Positions 26,472-34,670 are shown, counted from the first letter of the stretch. The stretch is DNA of 42,258 nucleotides from Alkaliphilus pronyensis (GCF_009017275.1 NZ_WBZC01000061.1:1-42258); one strand, 5' to 3'. Notes: a model not told the origin generated them from the sequence alone. Numbers and translations are program-made.

Positions 26472-27503
26472 TTATTTTAGATGTGACTTTTTGTTCTTCA
26501 GAATACCAATAATTATAATAGAAATAATCAAAGCAAATCCTATCCCAAGTATCCAATAAAATGTTTTTGCACTATCGTTACTTTTTACTTCACTATATGT
26601 TTTTGCAGAAATGCTTTCTGAGTTGCTGCTAGTACTTGTTAAATCTGATAATAAGATGCCATTAGAGCTCATTTTAATTTCTGTTGAATTTTCAAAACCT
26701 TTTATAGGTTCTATAGTCTCTTTTTCTAAAGAAACCTTCCATATTTTTTCAAAGTCTCTTTTAACAACTATGTATATATCCTGATTTTGAGGATCAAATA
26801 TCATAGAACATTGTGTATTAAAGCTCCCTGATGTTTGAGATGTTTTCTTTAATACTTCCCACCCGGTTTCTATGTTGAAATCATTAAAATTTTCTTTTAT
26901 ATACTCATATGCAATCTTATACCTGTCAGCACCAACACCTGATACATTTTTATACGTTTCATCTTTAAAAGTATAATTAGAAAAATTTGACATGACTGCA
27001 AAATCATCATTAACCTTTACAATTTCATTTCCATTATCTCCAACTTCAACTATTATAGAATCTCCAAACTTATCAGCAAATAGTTTATGTATTGTAATTG
27101 GCATATTTACTAGTTTTTTATTCTCAATATGTTTTTCTATTTGTTCTACCTTTTCATACTTACCTATTAGTGCACCTAGCGAACCAATATAAATTTCATC
27201 TTCATCCAATTTTGTCTCTGCTGGTTTCTTAGGATATAGCAATTGTGTCGCAACAAATAAACCTTTGTTATTCATCCCAGCAAATGGTAAATAATCATCC
27301 CCCTGTTTAAATTCCATGGAGAGAGCTTTCACATCTTCTTCCTTATAAATAATAAGTCTAATTTCTGTATCAGGATAATCAAAATTCATTCCATATATAC
27401 TGTTTTCAGAGTATACAGCAAAACTTGTACATGCATAAGATATACAACTTAAGCTCATTAGTATGATGACTAAAACAACTAAAAGAACTATAAATCTTTT
27501 CAA
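26472..27503 (-). CDS. Membrane-anchored linear amide C-N hydrolase (choloylglycine hydrolase family)
   Basis: This 343-residue Ntn-hydrolase has a signal peptide (about 1-24, ending SCISYA), directly followed by the presumed nucleophile Cys25 in CTSFAVYSENSIYGMNFDYP. LPFAGMNNKGLFVATQ and VMSNFSNYTF match the family. The C-terminus adds a serine/threonine-rich spacer and one membrane span followed by lysines (about 317-343), so the enzyme is anchored outside the cell. Relatives include bile-salt hydrolases, penicillin V acylase and acid ceramidase-like enzymes. The true substrate is unknown. A GGAGG ribosome site precedes the ATG. Confidence 0.85.
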   Translation of the reverse strand: MKRFIVLLVVLVIILMSLSCISYACTSFAVYSENSIYGMNFDYPDTEIRLIIYKEEDVKALSMEFKQGDDYLPFAGMNNKGLFVATQLLYPKKPAETKLDEDEIYIGSLGALIGKYEKVEQIEKHIENKKLVNMPITIHKLFADKFGDSIIVEVGDNGNEIVKVNDDFAVMSNFSNYTFKDETYKNVSGVGADRYKIAYEYIKENFNDFNIETGWEVLKKTSQTSGSFNTQCSMIFDPQNQDIYIVVKRDFEKIWKVSLEKETIEPIKGFENSTEIKMSSNGILLSDLTSTSSNSESISAKTYSEVKSNDSAKTFYWILGIGFALIISIIIIGILKNKKSHLK

Positions 27504-27540
27504 AATAATCCCTCCAAGCTACATTGTTCTTATATTTGAT

Positions 27541-27828
27541 TTATATGCCATATATTTCTGTTTCAGGGTGAAATTCTTTCCACCCTAACCACCAATGCTT
27601 CTCAACTATTATAGTAGACTGGCTATCAGGTTCCTTAGCATAAAGAAATCCTCCATTTTTATCAAAGCTTAAGATTAAGACTTTATCTCCAAAATTATCT
27701 ACAAACACATTTTTATCAGCTATCGACGAAAGAGGATAAGCTCTTTGAATATTATTGTAATCAATACCAAAAACAACCGCTCTTGGAGGTAAACCATTCA
27801 GCTTAGTTTTTCCTGTCAGTATGTATTG
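27541..27828 (-). pseudogene. 3' remnant of a DUF3179-family gene
   Basis: The minus-strand frame has no start codon with a ribosome site and reads PPRAVVFGIDYNNIQRAYPL, then NFGDKVLILSFDKNGGFLYA and WLGWKEFHPETEIYGI before the stop. These blocks match the end of DUF3179-type exported proteins (a G-I-x-Y-N ... W-x-x-FHP-T-E pattern). The 5' part is missing, and the frame is blocked by a stop at 27832. The family name is recalled from pattern and is moderately sure. Confidence 0.55.
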
Positions 27829-27993
27829 TTTTTAGTGTTATTGAAGTACATCAATAGGGTTACAATTAAATCAACTCCCAGTTCTCTTGCACTTTCAATG
27901 ACATCTAAAGAAAGGTTTGTTGCATATCCTATCTTCTTCACATCATTGGAAGCATTAACCATCAAACCACCGATGACCCTACTAAAATCTGAT
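27816..27993 (-). pseudogene. Fragment of a Nif3-like (DUF34) metal-binding protein
   Basis: Another minus-strand frame, overlapping the previous fragment by 13 bases, reads VIGGLMVNASNDVKKIGYAT followed by NLSLDVIESARELGVDLIVT. This is the N-terminal signature of Nif3/YqfO proteins, in which the next residues are normally HH. Here the text diverges (LLMYFNN) and stops. It is therefore a short piece of a gene joined to the DUF3179 remnant, probably by deletion. Confidence 0.5.
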
Positions 27994-28051
27994 TATTTAA
28001 TTCCTTTTTATGATATAATATTAGTATGATAACTCTAAATGAGGTGATAAC

Positions 28052-28258
28052 ATGAAAATCAAAGTAACAGTTATAGTTCAAAAAGAAGAAAACTGGTATG
28101 TAGCTAAATGTGTTGAAAATAGTGTTGCTTCTCAAGGAAAAACAATTGAAGAATCGATCGAGAATTTACGTGAAGCATTAGAGCTATATTTTGAGGATAT
28201 GATGCCTGAGAACACAAACTTGCCAACATTTGTTACAACAATGGAGGTAGCTTTATAA
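28052..28258 (+). CDS. hicB: HicB-type antitoxin
   Basis: This 68-residue protein has the partial RNase-H-like HicB fold: IVQKEENWYVAKCVENSVAS followed by GKTIEESIENLREALELYF. It lacks a C-terminal DNA-binding domain, so it is the short form. TGAGGTGATAAC precedes the ATG, and a TATAAT-like -10 lies about 35 bases upstream. Its stop overlaps the HicA start by one base (TAATG). It neutralises the toxin encoded downstream. It is on the + strand, opposite to the cassette array. Confidence 0.87.
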   Translation: MKIKVTVIVQKEENWYVAKCVENSVASQGKTIEESIENLREALELYFEDMMPENTNLPTFVTTMEVAL

Positions 28259-28482
28259 TGGGTTCTAAATATCCTGTGTTAACTCCTAAAGAAACTATAA
28301 AAGCACTTGAAAAGTTTGGCTTTCAATATGTTTCACAAAAAGGTAGCCATGTAAAATATAAGAAAACTGGTACTCCATCTAGGATTGTTATCATACCGAT
28401 GCACGATGAAATTGCTAAAGGAACACTCAAAAGCATTCTTGAACAAGCGGCTATTAAGTTAGAGGATTTTTTAGAGCAATAA
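28258..28482 (+). CDS. hicA: HicA-type mRNA interferase toxin
   Basis: This 74-residue double-stranded-RNA-binding-fold toxin has the catalytic histidine in FQYVSQKGSHVKYKK and the family C-terminus IPMHDEIAKGTLKSILEQA. HicA toxins cleave mRNA independently of the ribosome and are held inactive by HicB. The order here is hicB-hicA, translationally coupled. A terminator follows before the first attC-like site. A toxin-antitoxin pair at the distal end of a cassette array could help stabilise it. Confidence 0.9.
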   Translation: MGSKYPVLTPKETIKALEKFGFQYVSQKGSHVKYKKTGTPSRIVIIPMHDEIAKGTLKSILEQAAIKLEDFLEQ

Positions 28483-28495
28483 TAGTTTGTATTTC

Positions 28496-28527
28496 AATCT
28501 CATCGATTTTTGGATGGGATTTTTTTA
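28496..28527 (+). terminator. Terminator after hicA
   Basis: A 9-bp stem AATCTCATC/GATGGGATT with one G-T pair and an 8-base loop is followed by a T-run. Confidence 0.75.
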
Positions 28528-28550
28528 CCCCTAACATTATTGTATATTAC

Positions 28551-28697
28551 ATAACGTTTCCGTGTTTATGACGTCCCTGAGCCCGACCCTAAAGATAGAC
28601 AGTCTTGGCGGAACTTCGTTCCCGGTGGAGGGATGTGGTGCTCAGACCTTTCCCCCAAAACGTGCTTCCTGCACCTTCTGTCAAGACATTGTTACCT
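28551..28697 (-). repeat. attC-like site A (last in array)
   Basis: The + strand starts ATAACGTTTCCGTG and ends GACATTGTTAC. The central hairpin GGAAC-TTC-GTTCC and the outer arm GTCCCT/AGGGAT are present. It belongs to the Fos-like cassette, whose far end (29347-29361) pairs with the right flank GTTACCTGCTGTCC (11 of 14 positions). It is the most distal site; no repeat lies to its left. Confidence 0.8.
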
Positions 28698-28765
28698 GCT
28701 GTCCGTCAGCTCAATACCCTCTACCTCCACTAAACCCAATCCTGAATGTTCATCACACGTTTTCT

Positions 28766-29176
28766 CTAGTAAAGTTCAAATGTTGACCAGTCATTTTCTC
28801 TTGCCCACTTCAATCTATCTTCTAAAGTATTATAATGTAATTCTAATTTGTGTCCATCTGGATCGAAAAAATAAAATGAATCTCCTTCTGATGAATTTTC
28901 CTTGAAGGACTTTACCCCTGCATTTTCAAGTTTATCTTTCATAATTTGAAAATCTGTAGATAAGACATTGAACGCAATATGTGTATAATCAGTTTTCGTC
29001 TCTAAAATCACTGTATCATCAACATTGAGCGCAACCCACTGGTTGCCTGCTAATAAATATGCTCCTTTATCCCATTTCCCAACCAACCTAAGCCCTAATA
29101 GATTCACATAAAAATCCACCGACTTTTCTAAATCCGACACAGCAAATGTAATATGATTAATTCCGTTTATCATCAT
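28766..29176 (-). CDS. FosA/FosB-type thiol transferase (putative fosfomycin resistance)
   Basis: This 136-residue vicinal-oxygen-chelate protein is the usual length for Fos enzymes, which open the fosfomycin epoxide with glutathione or bacillithiol. Metal ligands are visible in NGINHITFAV (His), DYTHIAF (His) and GHKLELH (Glu). SSEGDSFYFFDPDGHKLE matches the conserved FosA/FosB C-terminal block, and KWDKGAYL is FosA-like. GAGGAGGG precedes two adjacent ATG codons; either could start. It sits alone in its cassette. A different VOC substrate cannot be excluded. Confidence 0.8.
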   Translation of the reverse strand: MMINGINHITFAVSDLEKSVDFYVNLLGLRLVGKWDKGAYLLAGNQWVALNVDDTVILETKTDYTHIAFNVLSTDFQIMKDKLENAGVKSFKENSSEGDSFYFFDPDGHKLELHYNTLEDRLKWARENDWSTFELY

Positions 29177-29356
29177 TTACCCTCCTCTAATTTTAAAAGA
29201 GCAACAAGAAAATTAGTTACCCTTTTCTACTCTTCTTTATTTGTAAAAATTTATTTAATATATACTTCATCTAATCCTACTATGACTTTCTTTACACTTA
29301 TTCCTTGTCTCAATATTAAAGCAACTTCTAGCACAACATTATGCTAAGGATTGCAG

Positions 29357-29527
29357 ATAACGTTCCAGTGTTTAGGACGCCTTCGAGCTGGACCCCAAAG
29401 GTAGACCGTCTTGGCGGAACTTCGTTCCCAGTGAGAAGGTGTGGTGCATGACCCCACTTCCCTATGGCTATGGATTAAGTTCCAGTGAACTTTCCTCCAG
29501 CACCCTTGTGCAAACACATTGTTAGTC
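29357..29527 (-). repeat. attC-like site B
   Basis: This is a long-form copy (about 170 bp) with the extra arm CTATGGCTATGG and outer stem GCCTTC/GAAGGT. The central hairpin is GGAAC-TTC-GTTCC. Its right end GTTAGTCGACGTTA pairs 13 of 14 with the cassette's other end at 30425-30438. The stop codon of the peptidase gene (TAA) lies inside the core GACTAAC. Confidence 0.83.
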
Positions 29528-30406
29528 GACGTTATTAATACTAAAATAATCTAACATATAATGTCTTAAATCTTTATATTTTAATTTCAAAATTTGCTCA
29601 AATGTATAACTTTTACTTATATCTTCAATTATGTGATAACCATAATAATAAGCTAATCTATATTTTGAAATATTGTCATATCCTTCAATGCTAAACAATT
29701 GTCGATATAAGTTCGAATCTAATATTTTTTCACTTATTGATTTGCTCAACTTTATAGAAGTTTCAGATTTAATCTCCTCACAATAGCTAATCCATTTATG
29801 AAGTTCTTTTAATTTAAGATATCCAAACCAATATGCTTCATCTACTGATGTTTCACATGCTTCTTTACTAAAATAAGTTGCAATACCTTCACTAATCATC
29901 CGCTTAAAATAATATTCTTCAACAGAACCCCACTCTTTTGGAAAATACTCCTTATTTAGCCGATAATGTATTGGGTGAATTAACTCATGCGCTAAGAATA
30001 AATCTGAATTATATAAATTTATAGAGTTCTTCAACGTTGTTAATTCAAAGATACCATACGTTTTACCTTCAACAATTATTCCGTGTCCATCAATGCTGCC
30101 ATCTCCAATAAACAAAACAGTGTCTGGTGCATTTATAATTTCAAGTTTCTTTTCAATTTTTTCTGAAATTTTAACAATTTCATTCTCTAACCTTAAAGAA
30201 AACTGTAGCATCTCTTCTTGTTCGTTGTTTTTAATTTGACTAATATTATCATCTATAACTTCAATTAATCTATCCTTCGATATATTAATGTTATTAAATT
30301 TTGAAAATAGACAATAATAACCATTCATAAATTCTCGATAATCCAACTCTAGTTTTGTATTCTGAGATAGTCCTATTTGTTCCCTAAATAAGTTGATAAA
30401 TTTCAT
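29522..30406 (-). CDS. Putative zinc metallopeptidase of gluzincin type
   Basis: This 294-residue protein has HELIHPIHY (about residues 140-148) and a downstream SEGIATYFS, which give the HExxH plus Glu ligand pattern of gluzincin peptidases; the arrangement recalls DUF2268-like proteins. No signal peptide or membrane segment is seen, so it is probably cytoplasmic. The rest is charged and helical. Its stop codon is supplied by the attC core, as in many cassettes. The exact family is not recognised and the substrate is unknown. Confidence 0.65.
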   Translation of the reverse strand: MKFINLFREQIGLSQNTKLELDYREFMNGYYCLFSKFNNINISKDRLIEVIDDNISQIKNNEQEEMLQFSLRLENEIVKISEKIEKKLEIINAPDTVLFIGDGSIDGHGIIVEGKTYGIFELTTLKNSINLYNSDLFLAHELIHPIHYRLNKEYFPKEWGSVEEYYFKRMISEGIATYFSKEACETSVDEAYWFGYLKLKELHKWISYCEEIKSETSIKLSKSISEKILDSNLYRQLFSIEGYDNISKYRLAYYYGYHIIEDISKSYTFEQILKLKYKDLRHYMLDYFSINNVD

Positions 30407-30433
30407 ATTAGGCTAACCCTCCTTTAATGTCGA

Positions 30434-30605
30434 CTAACGTTTCGTGTTCCTGAAGTGCTGGCGCATTAGAACGTAGTCGCTCATGGCACCCTTGTGGTGA
30501 CTAATGCGTCAAGTGTTCGTAAGACTTAGACGGCCGTATTTGGTCAGCATTCTTACTCCAAAGCCGTCCCCTCTGCTGACCCGAAGCAGGAACATGGTGT
30601 TATGT
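30434..30605 (-). repeat. attC-like site C (divergent, pseudoknot potential)
   Basis: The ends are typical (CTAACGTTTCGTG ... GTGTTATG), with outer arms CGTGTTCCTG/CAGGAACATG, but the interior is unlike the other copies. It holds GCGCATTAG/CTAATGCG and two interleaved stems: GACGGC (30529) with GCCGTC (30563), and GGTCAGCA (30542) with TGCTGACC (30574). The cassette-end match is GTTATGTNANNTCCCCTC (15 of 18 with 31165-31182). Confidence 0.75.
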
Positions 30606-30693
30606 AATGTCCCCTCGATAACTTATCAATATATGTTCATTATCGAAACGCTTAATACTTCGAAACTTGAACCAACTAATCTAACCTTCATTC

Positions 30694-31065
30694 TTACGTA
30701 TAATATCCTTCCTTCAAGCTCAGAACTGTTAATACGGCTGCGATAGTCAACAACAGAGCAAACATAATAACCATGGCAAAGTCGCCAGATTCACCATAGT
30801 ACCCTGCAGCATTTATAACAGAGTACACTAACAGACCCATACTAAACATAAAAACATACGGAACCCATCTAGTATTCTTAATATAACCAATACCACAAAT
30901 TATAAGAGATCCAGCCAATAACAACTCTGATAGAACATGCAGTGTTAGGCTAAAAGGTTCAGTCTCCAACTCAGGAACTTGTGATGTGGCAAACAACATT
31001 ATCCATAAGGAAATAATTGAAACTCCTACAAAAATGGTATAACCAATCTTAAACTTTCTAAGCAT
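30694..31065 (-). CDS. Small four-span membrane protein
   Basis: This 123-residue protein has four predicted membrane segments (YTIFVGVSIISLWIMLFA; LHVLSELLLAGSLIICGIGY; WVPYVFMFSMGLLVYSVI; FAMVIMFALLLTIAAVLTVL). The ATG at 31065 is chosen because AGTAGGGTG lies about 7 bases upstream; the open frame extends 11 codons further. No catalytic motif or family is recognised. It is the only gene of its cassette. Confidence 0.7.
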   Translation of the reverse strand: MLRKFKIGYTIFVGVSIISLWIMLFATSQVPELETEPFSLTLHVLSELLLAGSLIICGIGYIKNTRWVPYVFMFSMGLLVYSVINAAGYYGESGDFAMVIMFALLLTIAAVLTVLSLKEGYYT

Positions 31066-31177
31066 TTCATTCACCCTACTTCCTACGATCAAAATCAATA
31101 CACTATGAATGCTAATACAAACTATATATGATGCAATGTATATGAACTCTCACCAATTCAATTAGAGGGGATTTCAC

Positions 31178-31325
31178 ATAACGTACCAGTGTTTACGATG
31201 TCCCTGAGCCCGACCCTAAAGATAGACAGTCTAGTCGGAACTTCGTTCCTGGTAAAGGGATGTGGTGCGCTGACCTTTCCTTGAAAACGTGCTTCCAGCA
31301 CCCTTGTGCAAATATATTGTTCTCT
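31178..31325 (-). repeat. attC-like site D
   Basis: This is a short-form copy (about 147 bp) with the central hairpin GGAAC-TTC-GTTCC. The outer core is degenerate (GTTCTCT), yet its partner at the other end of the cassette (32188-32203, AGAGAAC) carries the same change. GTTCTCTGANNTGCAG matches 14 of 16, a co-varying pair specific to this cassette. Confidence 0.82.
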
Positions 31326-31379
31326 GATGTGCAGCGGACTTCGAAGCCCCATTTACTGGAGACTAAATTATTTTATTTC

Positions 31380-32144
31380 TTACACAAATATCGCATAGCT
31401 AAAATTAATAATGGCATGAGCAACTGTCGGTGCAATGATATTTTTATCTCTAGTATATAAGTATACAAAGTATATATGCATTAAGCTTGTAATAATTAAA
31501 TGTCCTAAATCATATACTATAAATTCTATTAGTGACATATCAGCTTGAATCATTTGAATAGGAACATGCATTAATCCAAACATTATTCCTACAAATATAG
31601 TACTTGTCCATTTGCTTTTCATTAGTTCTTCAATCCTTGTTTGTAAAAAGCCTCTAAATATAATTTCCTCTACAAAACCGATGCATATTAAAAAGAATAA
31701 AAAAATCCAAAAATTGTCCACTAAACTTGGATTTAATGTCTTCCCACTGCTAATTGGACCAATTATATTTAATATTGAAAAAGGAATTGAACCTATTATT
31801 CCAATAAGAGTTGATTTCATAATTTTATCTTTTTTTATACCGATGCTACTAATAGTTTGTTTTTTGAAATACAGAATTATAAACACTGGTAAAATTTGAA
31901 TTATTACAAATGGCATGTAAAACAAGAATTTAAAAAAGTCTTTGCTATTAAAATATATTTCTAAACTAGTATATATTTGTGTTTTAAAAATCAGCAATCC
32001 AAATAACCAAATCATCATAATATTATACACATAGTAAACAATACTATGAATCCCATCTTTCTTATCAATTGATTCTTTTACTTCTTCATCAAATGTAACT
32101 CTACCTAATTTTTTATACTCCAAATTTATTTCCCCCATATTCAT
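31380..32144 (-). CDS. CPBP-family intramembrane metalloprotease
   Basis: This 254-residue protein has about six to seven membrane segments. The CAAX-protease/bacteriocin-processing signature is complete: FVEEIIFRGFLQTRIEEL (EExxxR), FGLMHVP (FxxxH) and a C-terminal VAHAIINF. Members include bacteriocin self-immunity proteins and prenyl-protein-type proteases. It stands alone in its cassette, so no linked bacteriocin is present. The ribosome site is weak (AAAGAGA) and the ATG at 32144 is the most likely start; an in-frame ATG two codons on is possible. Confidence 0.87.
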   Translation of the reverse strand: MNMGEINLEYKKLGRVTFDEEVKESIDKKDGIHSIVYYVYNIMMIWLFGLLIFKTQIYTSLEIYFNSKDFFKFLFYMPFVIIQILPVFIILYFKKQTISSIGIKKDKIMKSTLIGIIGSIPFSILNIIGPISSGKTLNPSLVDNFWIFLFFLICIGFVEEIIFRGFLQTRIEELMKSKWTSTIFVGIMFGLMHVPIQMIQADMSLIEFIVYDLGHLIITSLMHIYFVYLYTRDKNIIAPTVAHAIINFSYAIFV

Positions 32145-32197
32145 TTCTCTTTATGATTCTTTTGTATTCAGGACGAACATAATACTTCTGCATTTCA

Positions 32198-32369
32198 GAG
32201 AACGTTTCTGTATTTACGACGCCTTCGAGCTGAACCCCATAGATAGACCGTCTTGGTGGAACTTCGTTCCCGGTGAAGGGATGTGGTGCCTGATCCCGTT
32301 TCACTATGGCTATGGATTATGTTTCGGTGAACTTGCCCCTGGCACCCTTGTGTAAATACACTGTTATAC
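32198..32369 (-). repeat. attC-like site E
   Basis: Long-form copy with GCCTTC and a CTATGGCTATGG arm. Right end GTTATACGCCGTGCA; the cassette's other end (32953-32967) matches 14 of 15, the only difference being a G that forms a G-T pair on the + strand. Confidence 0.83.
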
Positions 32370-32387
32370 GCCGTGCAACGGTCATTA

Positions 32388-32897
32388 TTACTTCAACACA
32401 GTATCCTTTCCAAGGATACTCTTCATTAAATTATTTGATAAGGTCAAGGCTTCATCTCTATTCTTAGCAGGTGCTGAAATCATCAGACCATTTTTTGAAT
32501 TCCAACTTCCTTTACCTTTTTCTTCATCTTCAAAAATATTAATTGTAAGCTCTTCGAATCTACTTTTAGTATAAATAGCTCCATAACTCTCATATTCAGA
32601 AGATCCGTCTTTTTTCCCCAATAATACTTCTCCACTTTTTTTAATATATAACTGTAATTGTGTTAATTTAACATCACCAATAGTCATAGAGCCTTCAAAA
32701 TAATCGCTTGAAAAGAGTTTTCTTGAATATTGACCTTCAATAGTAACTAAAACTTCTTTTTTGTAGCTACTATCACCTAGTCTATACTCTATTCCAACTA
32801 AATTTTTCTCAATATTTCTGGGGAAAATGCAGTAAATATAAAATGCTAAAATTACCAGACCAACAAGAAATAATATTTTTTTATTTCTTTTAAACAT
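32388..32897 (-). CDS. Hypothetical single-span exported protein
   Basis: This 169-residue protein has one N-terminal membrane anchor (ILFLVGLVILAFYIYCIF) and a hydrophilic extracytoplasmic part with beta-type sequence (VLVTIEGQYSRKLFSSDYF; GDVKLTQLQLYIKKSG). The ATG at 32897 is used because GGAGGAG lies about 6 bases before it, and the open frame upstream runs into the neighbouring attC. No family is recognised. It is the sole gene of its cassette. Confidence 0.7.
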   Translation of the reverse strand: MFKRNKKILFLVGLVILAFYIYCIFPRNIEKNLVGIEYRLGDSSYKKEVLVTIEGQYSRKLFSSDYFEGSMTIGDVKLTQLQLYIKKSGEVLLGKKDGSSEYESYGAIYTKSRFEELTINIFEDEEKGKGSWNSKNGLMISAPAKNRDEALTLSNNLMKSILGKDTVLK

Positions 32898-32962
32898 ATA
32901 TAACTCCTCCAATAATGTAAAACAAATATTTGGGCGTAGACTGCATTTAGTATGCATGGCGT

Positions 32963-33110
32963 ATAACGTTTCTGTATTTACGACGACTTCGAACTGGACC
33001 TCAAAGATTGACCATCTTGGCGGTGCTTGCCACCCAGTGAGAAGGTGTGGTGCGCTGATCTTTCACTTAACACATTCCCACCCGCACCTCCTGTAAACAC
33101 GCTGTTATGT
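32963..33110 (-). repeat. attC-like site F
   Basis: Short-form copy with a hairpin of the GGTGC-TT-GCCACC type and arms GACTTC/GAAGGT. Right flank GTTATGTGAGGTATGC; the cassette's other end (33656-33672) matches 14 of 17, two differences being G-T pairs on the + strand. Confidence 0.82.
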
Positions 33111-33165
33111 GAGGTATGCACACACCGCAAACCTCGACTATCTCTATGTATTTTTTTTATCTTTC

Positions 33166-33564
33166 TTATATTTTAATATCGATATTGTTATTTTTCTGTA
33201 AAATGAGTCCAACAAATTGCTCCTTATCCTTTGGAGATATTAAGGTCATACCCGAAAATCCATACCTTATTTCAATCCTATTAATTGAAAGAGCAGCAGA
33301 TGAAAGTGGATTTCGTGTTTTTTTAATGCTTTTAATATCTTTTATTGATATCTTTTCACTGAATGGACCGCATTTTATAATAAGTATTTCCTCTGAAATA
33401 TAATAGCTTGTACCAAACCATATCCAACCAGCAAAAATTGCTGTTGCTAGCATTAGAATTTTAATTAACCAACCTTCACTCATAAGTGAAACAATAAATC
33501 CTCCACCAATTGGAATCCAAATTAAAAGACCAAGCCAAAAATCTTTTTTTGAGTTAAACCGCAT
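33166..33564 (-). CDS. Membrane-linked bacterial PH-domain-like protein
   Basis: This 132-residue protein has two N-terminal membrane segments (about 10-28 and 32-50) followed by a beta-rich region (YYISEEILIIKCGPFSEKI, IKDIKSIKKTRNPLSSAA, RIEIRYGFSGMTLISPKDKE). That is the layout of small bacterial PH-domain proteins of the YyaB/YdbT type. The function of such proteins is not established. AGGGAGG precedes the ATG. It is the sole gene of its cassette. Confidence 0.72.
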   Translation of the reverse strand: MRFNSKKDFWLGLLIWIPIGGGFIVSLMSEGWLIKILMLATAIFAGWIWFGTSYYISEEILIIKCGPFSEKISIKDIKSIKKTRNPLSSAALSINRIEIRYGFSGMTLISPKDKEQFVGLILQKNNNIDIKI

Positions 33565-33667
33565 AAAATGTCCTCCCTATTCTTCATTTTAAAAAATTAT
33601 CAGCATATAGTTTGATCAGCTATCAAAAAACTTCCGACTAACAATCACCATTGGAAGCATATTTCAC

Positions 33668-33829
33668 ATAACGTTTCTGTATTTACGACGCCTTCGAGCT
33701 GAACCCAAAAGATAGACCGTCTTGGCGGTGCTTGCCACCCAGCGAGAAGGTGTGGTTACTTCACTATGGCTATGGATTATGTTTCGGTGAACTTGCCCCT
33801 GGCACCCTTGTGTAAATACATTGTTATAT
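33668..33829 (-). repeat. attC-like site G
   Basis: Long-form copy with a small internal deletion (GGTGTGGTTACTTC in place of the longer segment). Right flank GTTATATGTAGTGCC; the cassette's other end (34490-34504) matches 14 of 15, the one change again a G-T pair. Confidence 0.83.
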
Positions 33830-33877
33830 GTAGTGCCTAAGGCACCTATTCAATATATATATGCTATTAAAATTTTT

Positions 33878-34420
33878 TTAAATCTTTACTCTCTTAGCCA
33901 TTAATATGTCAGGTTTTCCAAAACCATTCGCGTCTGGTATTACTCCAACAATTTTATATCCAACTTTTTGATAAAACTCAAAAGGATGATTTTTTAAATT
34001 TTTTATATCTTTCATTTTTTGATATGTATCTGAGTAAATATCAACTCCCCCTATACTTGTACTGCAAGTTTCATCATCTGTGCCAAGTAAAACAGTTTGG
34101 CCCTCTTTTTCACTAACTTTTTTTTCAAAATCCTCTACTAACAGTCTTCCAATTCCTCTTTTCTGCCAGTTTTTATTAATCACTAAGGGGTGCATCTCCC
34201 ACACATTACCATCGTATTGTTTGATACCTGCAATCCATCCAATCAAATTTCCCTCATCATTTATTGCTACTCTACTTATACGATCAATTCTCAAAGAGCG
34301 TTTCACCTCTTCAATAGCTTCCTCAAGTGAACTCTAAGCATGTTCAAAACAAGTATGTAAAAGTTCTGCAGCTTGCTTAATATATATATCATCTCCATAA
34401 GATAAATCAATAATTTTCAT
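33878..34420 (-). pseudogene. AAC(6')-like acetyltransferase gene with an internal amber stop
   Basis: The complete frame starts at ATG 34420 (GGGGGA upstream) and ends at 33878. It is interrupted only by TAG at 34334-34336, codon 29, between FEHA and SSLEEAIEEVK; a Trp codon (TGG) is the probable ancestor. The remainder is intact, with GWIAGIKQYDGNVWEMHPLV, the acetyl-CoA loop WQKRGIGRLLV, and HPFEFYQKVGYKIVGVIPDA close to Firmicute aminoglycoside 6'-N-acetyltransferases. A product could restart at GTG 34306 (142 residues), but it would lack the first strand and helix. The gene is probably inactive or newly broken. Confidence 0.78.
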
Positions 34421-34499
34421 TAACGGGTCCCCCAATTCAACTTTAAATTATTTTTTATTGAAGTTTGAGATAGACTTCCAACCTTGTGTGGCATTACAT

Positions 34500-34670
34500 A
34501 TAACGTTCCAGTGTTTACGACGTCCCTGAACCGGACCCAAAAGATAGACCGTCTTGGCGGTGCTTGCCACCCAGTGAGAAGGTGTGGTGCCTGACACTGC
34601 TCCACTATGGCTATGGGTTAAGTTTCGGTGAACTTTCCTCCAGCACCCCTGTGTAAACACTATGTTATGT
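34500..34670 (-). repeat. attC-like site H
   Basis: Long-form copy with GGTGC-TT-GCCACC centre. Right flank GTTATGTAAAGTTTGGCTC; the cassette's other end (35355-35373) matches 16 of 19, two of the three differences being G-T pairs on the + strand. Confidence 0.85.

Noticed and set aside
28052-28482. hicBA as a member of the cassette array
   Set aside because: It is on the opposite strand, has its own promoter and terminator, and no attC-like site lies on its left.
28562-28905. Open frames running through the repeats (also at 31158, 31260, 32113, 34420-34605, 34448, 35289, 40995 and 41044)
   Set aside because: They are translations of the attC-like repeat itself (recurring W-C-A-D-L or HPFTGNEVPP-like strings) without ribosome sites.
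34334-34336. Amber codon read as pyrrolysine or another amino acid
   Set aside because: There is no pyl gene in the window and relatives appear to carry Trp here; a nonsense mutation is simpler.
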